In this document: piece by piece, positions 55,801 to 64,000 of the stretch
Layout: each line of letters begins with the position of its first letter
How positions within the stretch are numbered: position 1 is the first letter of the stretch
Assembly: GCA_035048815.1 (NCBI GenBank)
Contig: JAUCBN010000038.1
Coordinates: 11,560,001-11,624,000 of the forward strand
Direction of reading: 5' to 3'
DNA: 64,000 nucleotides
Source: Abelmoschus esculentus
Taxonomy: Eukaryota > Streptophyta > Magnoliopsida > Malvales > Malvaceae
Position numbers and translations under genes: made by a program
The notes under the pieces: generated by a model
Seen by the model: only the letters and a program-made list of their open reading frames with translations
Databases searched by the model: none
What the model was told of the DNA's origin: nothing

Positions 55801-56179
55801 ATTTTTGTCCCTAATTAGTGAAGCATGTAATTGATGATGTTAGAATACTCCGTTTGGTTTGAAATTTACCGTGACACTTGTATGCTTAATTGAACTTTGA
55901 TGGAACAAATTTCTACCTTGTCAATAGAATTTAAAAGATTTACGTTTTAGTCTTTGATATACTTATGTGTTTAATCGAATGCTCGTTTATGATTGGGATG
56001 CTTTCGTACTTACTTTGCTTAAGACCAACACATGTAGGAATTTAATTATGCATCAAGAAAGAAAAAAAATATATCAGGTTTCAGGATTGTATCGAATCGG
56101 ACCTTCGCGGGTTTGGTTCGATATTCCCCGTGTAACCTATTAGAGTCGGTTCCATCTAGGCTGGGCTAAGGGGATTACA
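52822..56179 (+). repeat. 3' LTR of element D
   Basis: 3,358 bp, TGTAACATCCC to GGATTACA. It is uninterrupted, so it shows the empty target of element C (AAAGACATTCATGG at about 54,350). It has a TATA box at 54573, a hairpin array at 54601-54792 and a GTATCGATAC cluster at 55,420-55,630. Confidence 0.9.
54601..54792 (+). other. tandem hairpin array in 3' LTR of D
   Basis: Stems: CTACACG/CGTGTAG (54601-54644), CTATATG/CATATTG with one mismatch (54652-54695), TACG/CGTA core (54703-54742) and AACATG/TATGTT with a G-U wobble (54750-54792). Spacing is 51 nt or close to it. Confidence 0.7.
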
Positions 56180-56541
56180 TTAATTCTCCAATTCAGATCA
56201 ACAACAATAATCGACCAAATCTGACCAAACCAATGCCATTGAGGTCGCAAGAGAGATCAACAAATGGACAATCGAATATCGTTGAAAAGCTTGAAGCAAA
56301 AGAGCGGAAGACACGTCTAAAGGATCAAAGTTGAAATCTGAAACGAAAGTAACAACTAATGAAGCAATCTATGACAAATGAAACTTTGGCTAAGAAAAAG
56401 AATCGACGATGAAGGAAGCAGCGTTAAGATAATCGGAAAAGGTCGAAATGGATCGATAAAGAAATAAAAGGAAAGTAAAACCAGATCTGAGAGGTGACAA
56501 CATAAGAGAATCACGTCAGGATCTTCGGCTTTGATACCATA
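56180..56541 (-). other. internal region of copia H next to its 5' LTR
   Basis: It continues H beyond the D insertion. On the minus strand the primer site TGGTATCAAAGC (56528-56539) lies two bases from the LTR at 56542. No coding motif was recognised in the remaining 350 bp. Confidence 0.6.
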
Positions 56542-56764
56542 TGAAAACTCAAGCATGGTGGCCAAAGCATCAAAGGAACGATGGAATTATGAAAGAAGTT
56601 TTGGATTTGGAGAAAGAGTAATTTGATAATTTTATTGAATGAATATGAATACTTATTTTTCTATCCAAATCATTACATTGTATTTAAAGACCAATAATAT
56701 TAACAACCTAACAACTAACAATTTACTCTAACTAATTATATCTAATTAACAACTAATTTTAACA
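56542..56764 (-). repeat. 5' LTR of copia H
   Basis: TGAAAACTCAAGCATGGTGG to TTTTAACA; it matches 21971-22195. It is short (223 bp) and has no obvious TATA box. Confidence 0.75.
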
Positions 56765-56879
56765 CTACTTTCATTTTTAAATATTACAATATGCATATTC
56801 TTCCTATATAAAACTGAAGAATAGGAACCCTCAAGACAATGCCGATTTTTTATCTTTTAGACTTGAAATTGTATCTCAC

Positions 56880-57700
56880 TTAGAGAATCTAAAAGATTTT
56901 TACCATTTTCTTGAAACTTGAAGATTTAAAAATTTTGAGATGATGACTTGATTTCTAATAGTCTTGACATCGAATGATATCTCAATTAACAATTACAAGA
57001 GTACTCTAATTTTTAATCATCTTGGCATAAAATAATATCGTACTTTCAGACTACCGAAAGATTTTCACCGTTTCCATGAAATCTGAAGACTGGAAATCTT
57101 TGAGATGATGTCTTGATTTCTGATCATCTTGACATCGAATGGTATCACTTAGAGACTATTGAAATATCTTAATTTCTAATCGTTTTGATATAAAATTATC
57201 TCGAAAGATTTTCATCACTTCCATCAAAGTTAAAACCAAAATACCTTAGGATAATGTCTCAATTTTTGATTTTCTTGATATCGAATGGTATGTCACTTAG
57301 AAACTGCGAAAATCATCAATTTTTGACCGTCTCAAAATAAAATGGTATCTCGCTTTGAGACTATGAAAGATTTTCACTACTTTCATGAAAACTGAAGATT
57401 GAAAAAACTTGAGACGATGTGCCGATTTTTTTAACATTGAATGGTATCTTGCTTGGAGATTACTACAATGTCCTAATTTTTTATTTTCTTAGCATAAAAT
57501 AGTATCTCTCATTGAGACTATCAAAAGATTTTCACTGTTTTCATGAAAGTTGAAGATTGAAAAACTTTAAGATAAAGCCTGATTTTTATCTTCTTTACAT
57601 CAAAAGTGAAATATCACATTTGGGTGAGTACAACTGACTCTTGAATCTATATTGACATATGCTTTCACGCTTATAAAGTAAAATATATGATTCTTGAATA
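56880..57700. repeat. degenerate tandem repeat, about 160 bp x5
   Basis: The core AAAGATTTTCACC(N)TTTCCATGAAA with trailing CTGAAGATTG recurs at 56892, 57057, 57204, 57366 and 57524 (spacings 165, 147, 162, 158). Units also share TCTTGACATCGAATGGTATC. No gene. Confidence 0.75.
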
Positions 57701-58440
57701 AGAGTTAGCATGCTCCCAACTTGGGGATGCCTAAGTTGACCAATCTTGATATTTCAAGATTGCTTTGACGCTTTTGCTTTAAGTTGACTAATCTTGACTT
57801 CCTTCTCATTTTCTTCTTCCTCTTCTGATTCTCTATGATGAGGGTACTTCATATGTTTAAGAACTCTAACCTTTTTCCTTTCAAATTTAGAATTCTTTGT
57901 TTTAAAGCTTATTTTTAGTTTTTTACTTTAGGTTTATTTTCTCAAAACATCCTTTAGGGTTGTCACTTTAGTTTTTTCTTTTTTTTTTCTTATTTTCTTT
58001 ATCTTTTTTTCTTTTTTCTTTATTTTTAGTTTAAAATCCGGAGCCGTGAGATTTTGTTATATAAAACTCTTTCCTTTTAAGTGTTAGAGCTATGTATTCT
58101 TCCTATATAAAACTTTTTTACTCTAAAATTTGTGTTGTTAATTATTCTTATATAAAATATTTCAATCTGAAAACACTAGAGTGATGGGTTCTTATTATGT
58201 AAACTAATTAATTTAATATTCATCCAAATAAGCCAAGGACAAAATTAATTATTTTGAACCTTATAATACATAAAGGTTCAACTAATGTAAATCTAAATCT
58301 AATCTAATCAATTTAAATTTACACCCCAATAAATTAAGGGAATAATTTAAATTAATTAATTAAATTAAATTTTTAGACCTTAAAACTAAATCTAACATGA
58401 CATACAAAATATATTTACTATAAAAAAATATCAATAATTA
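57701..58440. other. AT-rich region, no gene
   Basis: It holds a long T-rich stretch at about 57,940-58,030, then AT-rich sequence. No coding or element signature was seen. Confidence 0.4.
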
Positions 58441-58870
58441 AAGAATATACTAAACAAAACTATGTATTACCCTATATCTAAACCAACATTAAAATAAATA
58501 TTGTGATCAGGATTAAAGTTTACCCTACTAAAAGTTTGAATGAAAAACATTGATCAACCCTACCAAGATCTTCACATTATCTAGCTATGATTAAAAAATT
58601 AATCTGATCGAACCTCAAAAAAACTTTCAATGGAATGATTAATCAAACAATTCTGAGAATAAAAAATCCCCAATGAGAATACTGCTCTCAAAGCTATAAA
58701 GGGCACTGCCCCTCGCCATCATTTGGCTCCAATTTGGACGCTTTTTATAGGCAAAGCAAGAGGGTTGAGGGAGGCGTGAACGTTTGGTATCCACTTGCCT
58801 CTTTTTTAATTTTAACTTTTATTTTTAATTTTAGTTTTTATTTAATGTAATCATTGGAATTGGTCCGGGA
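58441..58870. repeat. dispersed repeat, second copy of 21,400-21,830
   Basis: It shares ordered blocks with 21,400-21,830 (for example ATTAAAATAAAT, CAAGATCTTC, AATGATTAATC, GCCATCATTTGGCTCC, GGGTTGAGGG). Its tail continues at 60,205-60,275 after about 1.3 kb not present in the left copy. The family is unknown. Confidence 0.6.
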
Positions 58871-60204
58871 AGTGACCATCAATCTTTTTTGCGGTGAGAT
58901 TGGATCACCAAATATTGAGTCTACGAACCAGAGCTGGATCTGAGAGTCTGTTACGCGTGGGGAGGGGTGAGCACCCCACAACGCCCAAAACTTGGCACCT
59001 GACGATTACAAAATATTTTATATGAACGAAAGTATAGATTTGATTTAAATTTTAATAGTATGATCCCGAAATATTTTTATAATATAACCATAAATTATAA
59101 AAACTATATTAATGCTAAAAAAATAATTAACGATAATAATACCCAAAACAAGGACTGACCTGCAAAATAAAAAACATTAGGTGAAAAATAAAAGGAATTA
59201 AGGGCGAAATTGAATAAAATGTAAAAGTATAGGTTAAATTATGAAAACCGTGAACAAAATTAAAAGCATATCAAAACTGGGTGCCAGAATGCATGAGTGT
59301 TGAGAGTGTGAGGACCAAGGATGCAATTTCCCCACTTTCCCGAGTTGTTGCGTGGGTTTGGGTTGGATAAGTGGGTCGTAGCCGGTTTTGGAGGGTTAAA
59401 ACGATGCCATTTTGGGCTATAAGAACCGGAACCAAAAGATTCTCGATGCCAGACCGTCGTCAACCGTCAATGGCCATCGTGCCGACTGCCATGTCGGCGA
59501 TCAAAAATGGAAAAGGAAACAACTTTCCAGAGTGTCACGACAAGGGGAATTCGAATCTAACATCGGATTTTCTAAATGATCTATGAATGGACCTAGATAT
59601 AAGAAGATAAGTTTCGGTTTTCTCTTTATTTTTTACCTTCTCTTTTTTCTGTTTTTGCTTCGATTCACTCCTTTTTTGTTTCGATTGATTTCGGATATTA
59701 TGGTGCTAGTATTTGTTTTTTTGCTTTTGAATATGATTTTTTGCTTCTATTTCATTTGAAAAATCTTTCGTTACATTTGTTCGAATGGGATTTATATACC
59801 CCATTTTTACATATATAATATTACAAAACATGAAATACCTATAATCTTCTTGTCAGATCTGATTTCAAATTTAATTAGCCCTTTTTTATTTTACAGATTG
59901 AAATAACAAGGGTGGTGTGGCGGTAGAGCAAATAGAAGGTGAGGCGGTCGAATGAGGGAGCGTGTGGCGGCCATACCGTGGTGCCAGGAAGACAGAGAGA
60001 CAACGGCGACAGGTTTAGTTGGCATGGTTATGGTTAGGGTTAGTTAATTATTAGGGTTTTTCAATTGTATTGAGTTTAATTTTTGATATTGGGTTATTAT
60101 TTGTGTCGATGAGCTTAGTTGGACTTGGGTATTATGTGTGGTTTAGTTATTGGGTTGCTGGTGCAATTGGGTTAAAGGATTAGATATATTCTAATAGAAA
60201 TGAG
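58871..60204. other. unassigned single-copy-looking stretch
   Basis: No retroelement motif was seen. Positions 59,380-59,590 are GC-richer, with AAAACGATGCCATTTTGGGC (a near-palindrome) and a 71-codon frame that matches nothing I know. It could be a degenerate gene edge or an insertion into the dispersed repeat. Confidence 0.3.
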
Positions 60205-60564
60205 TTATTACAGCTGTCCCTCTTTGCTCATTATTGTGTAACGACAATAGAGCAAAGATAAAGAATAACTGATTCTGTTTAGGGTTCATCTTTAGTAAGG
60301 TTAAGGTTCTTTTTGGTAAGGTTGGAGTTCTTTTTGGTAAAATTGAGGTTCTTTTTGACCATCGCTTTCTCTTGTAGAGCTTTGAATTGATCTACTCCAC
60401 CAGTCTTGTTAACAAAATTTTCAAAATTGATGATCCACTGGATAAGATTGCACAAAACTTGAGCTGTAACGATGTTGATGATGCTACTACTTCTGGTGAA
60501 GACTTGACCTACTGCAATACTGCCAAAGAAGCAAGGTTTACAAATCTTAATCCATCTCAAATAT

Positions 60565-61400
60565 TTTCGATGAGATAGGGACCAACATTTGATCCACTTA
60601 CAACACTATCGGATAAGAGAGGTCGAATGCTGAAAGTTTTGATATCTTATCTAGCTGCAAAACTGTCGGAGAGACCCGATCTAACGACGAGCCCTGGTGT
60701 CTGATCTAACTGCTACATTACCAAAGGAACGAGATCTAACGATGAGTTCTGGCGCTCAATTAAGCTATAACACTAACGAAGAAGCCTGATCTATCTGATC
60801 CATCTCCAACACTAACGACAAGATAGGGAATAATATTTGATCCACTTACAATATTGCCTGAGAAACGATATCGAATACTGAATGCTCTGATGTTTGATCT
60901 AACCGTAACACTATCGGAGAGACACAATATGACGACAAGCCTTGGTGTCTGATCCAACTGCTACACTATCGAGGAAGAGAGATCTGACGTCGAGTTCTAA
61001 CGCTCAATTTAGCTACAACACTGACAAAAAAGCACGATCTATCTGATTCATCTATAAAACTGTCGACGAGATGGGGCACAATATTTGATTCACTTATAAT
61101 ATTTTCAGAGAAGCGAGATTGAATGCTGAAAGCTCTGAGGTCTGATCTAGCCGCAACATTACCGGAGAGACACGATCTGACGATAAGCCTTGATGTATGA
61201 TCCAACTGTTACACTACTGAAGAAGCGAGGTCTGGTAACGAGTTTTAACGCTCAATTTAGCTGCAACACTAACGAAGAAGCATGATCTAACAGAGTTCTG
61301 ACGCTGCTACACTGATGAAGAAGTACGATCTAACGATAAGTTTTGGTGTTTGATCTAGCTACTACACAGATGAAGAAACGCGATCTTTACCGATAGCTAT
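60565..61400. repeat. tandem repeat with exact 248-bp period
   Basis: The landmark GAT(C/T)CACTTA(C/T)AA occurs at 60591, 60839 and 61087, exactly 248 bp apart twice. Each unit is built from shorter blocks of the type GATCTAACTGCTACACTA, (C/A)CGAAGAAGCGAG, GACGA(C/T)GAG. The array degrades after about 61,335. Confidence 0.85.
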
Positions 61401-62195
61401 TTACTTTGGGCTAGTTGTACTATTTCCTTAAGTACAATCGGTTGATACCATTCGTAAAATTAGATTTTTCCAAAGGGTTTGGTTTTCGTTTAACCATTCA
61501 CGAAAAATGATTTTAAAGGATATTCAAATATTCCTTTTTAATGCATTTTTCCAAATGCACAGGGTGAACAGATTTGACTTGCCTTTATCGGTGTCTATTT
61601 GCCTTAGGCTAATTGTATCATTCCCCTAGGTACAATCAGTTAGTACCAATTTTGAGATTGTATTTTCCCAAAGGAATTGATTTCCTTCGACCATTCGTGA
61701 AAATGGATTTTAGTGAATAGTTCTCCCTTATGCATTTTTCCCAAATGCACAAGGGTCTGTGGATTTGAATCGCCTTTACCGGTGCCATTTGCCCTGGGTT
61801 AGTTGTACCTTTTCCCTAGGTACAATCAGTTGGTACCAATCGTGAGATTGGATTTTCCCAAAGGATCTTATTTCCTTCGACCATTCATGAAAATGGATTT
61901 TAATGGACATTCGAATAGTCTTTATTAATGCATTTTTCCCAACTGCACAGGGGGTCAACGGATTTGACTCGTCTTTACCGATGGTCATTTGCCCCGGGCT
62001 AGTTGTACCATTCCTCTGGGTATAATAAGTTAGTACCAATCCTGAGATTAGATTTCTCCAGAGGAGTTGGTTTCCTTCGATCATTCGTGAAAATGGATTT
62101 TAGTAAAAATTCGATTAGTCCTCCTTAATGAATTTTTCTCAAATGCACAGGGATCAACAGATTTGACTCGCCTTTACCGGTGGTCGTTTGCCCTG
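61380..62195. repeat. tandem repeat, about 199 bp, five units
   Basis: CTTTACCG or CTTTATCG marks units at 61385, 61583, 61774, 61973 and 62172 (spacings 198, 191, 199, 199). Each has TTTGCCCTGGGTTAGTTGTA, a CCTAGGTACAATCAGTTGGT block and AATGCATTTTTCCCAAATGC. It is interrupted at 62195 and resumes at 63845. Confidence 0.85.
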
Positions 62196-63844
62196 TGTAA
62201 TACTCAAATATTGTCCGGGTCTCCGAATGTAAAATAAGGCCAAGGTAAATATAAATATAAATATAACAAATAAATAAATAATAAATAATTAAAAAATAAA
62301 AAATAATTATAATAAAGGGGTCGGTTACTAGGAGTTAAGGGGAGTTATTAAAAGTATGGGAGTTTTTGGTTCGGCATTTCATGGCCCCGTAGTTCTTTGT
62401 CTCCGATTCCACCCTTTGTTGTTTTCTGAAAGAAACAATGTTACTGTAGACGACCTTGTGCATTTGATCACTCCATAAAGCAAAGACGTGTGAAAGCAAT
62501 AGACATTCATACTTGTTCGACGGGTTCCAATGGAAAACTTGTAAGTCTTGTTTTAGGTGATGTTTATTTATTTTAAATAGTTGAATGCTATTAGACCAAA
62601 GGCATGATCAATGTACTTAGAAAGTCGAATGGGACTTCGTTTATCCATTTTTGATGTTTACATTTGCCGCGATAGTATCAATTCTCCATTGTTGTGGGTT
62701 TAATTGAACTTTGAGATTGAAAACTCTGCATTAGTCTTATGGTGGTCTCTAACCGGTGTTCATCGTGTTCTTCATGTTCATGAAGAACATGGATGAACAC
62801 CATCTAAAATTCATGTTGTTTGATTCGAAATTTGCTTGGTCTTTATTTTTTTAATTAGTTGTTTTATTTAATTAATTATTTAAATTATTTGTATACATGT
62901 TTTAAACTCATATAGAATATTTGTTTAGGGTGACTCATAACTTACACATAGTTAAATAATTGGAGCCTTTTTAGGGTTAGTGACTTTAATTAAATAATTA
63001 ATTTTAAATAGAGAGATAATTATAGTAACAATAACATTTTAATCATATACCTCGGATACCATAAGCGGTCAGTGTTTTGATGTAACATTATGTTGACCAA
63101 GAGTGTACATTGGTATCGCATTCGACGTGCCATCGAAACATAAAAAATGATAAATAATTTAGGGTTAGAATTAAATAAAATTAATTAGGTAAATAACTAG
63201 AAACACAAATAGTATTATTAATTTTATTCAGTGTTGAGATGGTAGTATCCAATAGTTTGGATGTTATCATAACACACTTGGTAAATTGATAATTTAATAG
63301 GGTTTTAAATATTTAATGAATGGAGCCTAATAGGTTAGAACTTAAAATTGACAAGATAATAACCGGTCATACATTTCAAACCTTCTGGAGCAGAATTTAT
63401 ATTTATTTAAATATGAGTTAAGGTTTCCTATCATAGGACGTCTTATTTCAGCTCGTATTTAAAAGAAATTACTTTCTTATTTAAAAGGAAATCCTCATTT
63501 GAATGATATTCATCTGACAATGATGAACTAAATTTATTTTATAATTCGAAATGCCAAAATGCCACGTGTAATTAATAAGATACCGATCTCGGGCTCTCGT
63601 AAAGATCGTCCTACGGGTAACCGACTCCCGATCCTAAATGTTTTAAAAAGAATCTCTTGTTTGTTTTATGGTGTCTGACCTACCTAAGTGGCTTGTGGAG
63701 ACTTCAAGTCATTTTAAAATTCAAATAACACGTGCTTTTGATAACACTTGATTTTCATAATTAATAATTAAAAGCAATAAAATCGATTTCAAAATGCAAT
63801 CGTCAAGCTATTTTCACACACTCGGTTTTAAAATGATCGTGGCA
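62196..63844. mobile_element. LTR-like insert M within the 199-bp array
   Basis: It runs from TGTAATACTCAAATATTG to CGTGGCA (1,649 bp) with no recognised coding. It contains an AT microsatellite at 62,247-62,320 and a GATACCGATCTCGGGCTCTC, CGACTCCCGATCC block of the kind seen in gypsy LTR ends. The flanks CCCTG and CCCCA are both explained as an original CCCCG (the array has TTTGCCCCGGGC) mutated at its CpG in opposite ways. It is probably a solo LTR; orientation is not fixed. Confidence 0.6.
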
Positions 63845-64000
63845 CCCCAGGTTAGTTATACTATTCCCTGGGTATAATCAGTTGGTACTAATTGTGAGAT
63901 TGGATTTTTCGAAAGGATTTGATTTCCTTTGACCATTTGTGAAAAAAGATTTTATTGAACCTTTGAATAATCCTCTTCAATACATTTTTCCCAAATGCAC
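63845..64000. repeat. 199-bp array resumes
   Basis: AGGTTAGTTATACTATTCCC, TGGGTATAATCAGTTGGTAC and AATACATTTTTCCCAAATGC match the units before the insert. The array runs off the window edge. Confidence 0.8.

Larger units (their letters stand above)
25147..56179 (+). mobile_element. Tekay-type chromovirus D, with nested insertions
   Basis: This is a complete Ty3/gypsy element: 5' LTR (25147-26675 plus 35709-37611), primer site, gag, protease, RT, RNase H, integrase, chromodomain, polypurine tract and 3' LTR (52822-56179). The flanks TAAAT (25142-25146) and TTAAT (56180-56184) match at 4 of 5 bases. Element C is inserted in the 5' LTR and element E in pol. The C-terminal chromodomain and the TGTAACATCC LTR start place it in the Tekay/Del branch by family knowledge. 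Confidence 0.9.
21971..56764 (-). mobile_element. small copia element H (minus strand), split by Tekay element D
   Basis: Two similar short LTRs (21971-22195 and 56542-56764, about 223 bp, starting TGAAAACTCA) are the outer ends. On the minus strand a primer site TGGTATCAAAGC lies next to the right LTR, and a purine tract lies next to the left LTR. Without D and LTR K, H is only about 2.1 kb and I recognise no coding in it, so it is a non-autonomous or internally deleted copia. No clear target duplication was found outside (ACCTG versus CTACT). Confidence 0.65.

Noticed and set aside
58951..58993. GGGGTG/CACCCC inverted repeat as a possible terminator or regulatory hairpin
   Set aside because: It is a single short inverted repeat in non-genic DNA with no conserved copy elsewhere in the window.
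59371..59586. 71-codon frame in a GC-richer patch, with possible gene-like context
   Set aside because: No recognisable domain, no splice pattern and no neighbouring coding signal.
61776..62084. 102-codon minus-strand frame with internally repeated peptides
   Set aside because: It lies across two units of the 199-bp tandem repeat; the peptide repeats only reflect the DNA repeat.

Overview
The window is plant repeat DNA, with no intact host gene that I can recognise. The element families (Tekay-like chromovirus, Tat/Athila-like gypsy with a tRNA-Asp primer site, SIRE-like and other copia elements, and an accessory ORF of the 'putative plant transposon protein' type) point to a eudicot. Malvales is my guess from sequence style, not something the sequence proves. 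Almost every reading frame belongs to an LTR retrotransposon and most are decayed.

Left third (1-21,970). A Tubby-like F-box pseudogene fragment with a retained intron (18-589) is followed by a 5'-truncated Tat-like gypsy element A (1,000-5,200). Next come a stray Tat-type gag fragment (5,201-5,433), an internally deleted Tat-like element B (5,434-~10,560), and the 3' end of a copia element L (to 12,171). A minus-strand gypsy element J (12,172-18,315) has a 2.9-kb LTR and no recognisable coding. J abuts a minus-strand SIRE-like copia element I (18,316-~21,211).

Central nest (21,971-56,764). A small minus-strand copia element H is split by a Tekay chromovirus D (25,147-56,179, near-TSD TAAAT/TTAAT). 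D's 5' LTR is split by a gag-only Tat-like element C (26,676-35,708, TSD ACATT). C's own 3' LTR is split by a Tekay solo LTR G (31,200-34,556, TSD GAAGC). D's pol is split by a minus-strand Tekay element E (40,441-50,914, TSD GACTT), and E's pol is split by a solo LTR F (42,955-45,913, TSD ACTCT). Two chains are therefore four levels deep: H>D>C>G and H>D>E>F. E also carries a 225-bp copy of its own outside flank beside its inner LTR, which looks like a repair scar.

Right end (56,765-64,000). Degenerate tandem repeats dominate: about 160 bp x5, 248 bp x3 (exact spacing) and about 199 bp x5. The last array is interrupted by a 1.65-kb LTR-like insert and resumes at the window edge.

The most interesting signals are structural rather than coding. 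Elements A, B and C share a 3' non-coding block with three 26-nt hairpins whose stems covary, framed by two hairpin-plus-polypurine cassettes. The Tekay LTRs carry an array of four to five covarying hairpins starting 28-29 nt after the TATA box, so probably at the 5' end of the transcript. Clusters of GTWTCGAWAC palindromes occur in both gypsy and copia LTRs. All of this was read by eye; no alignment or folding software was run.
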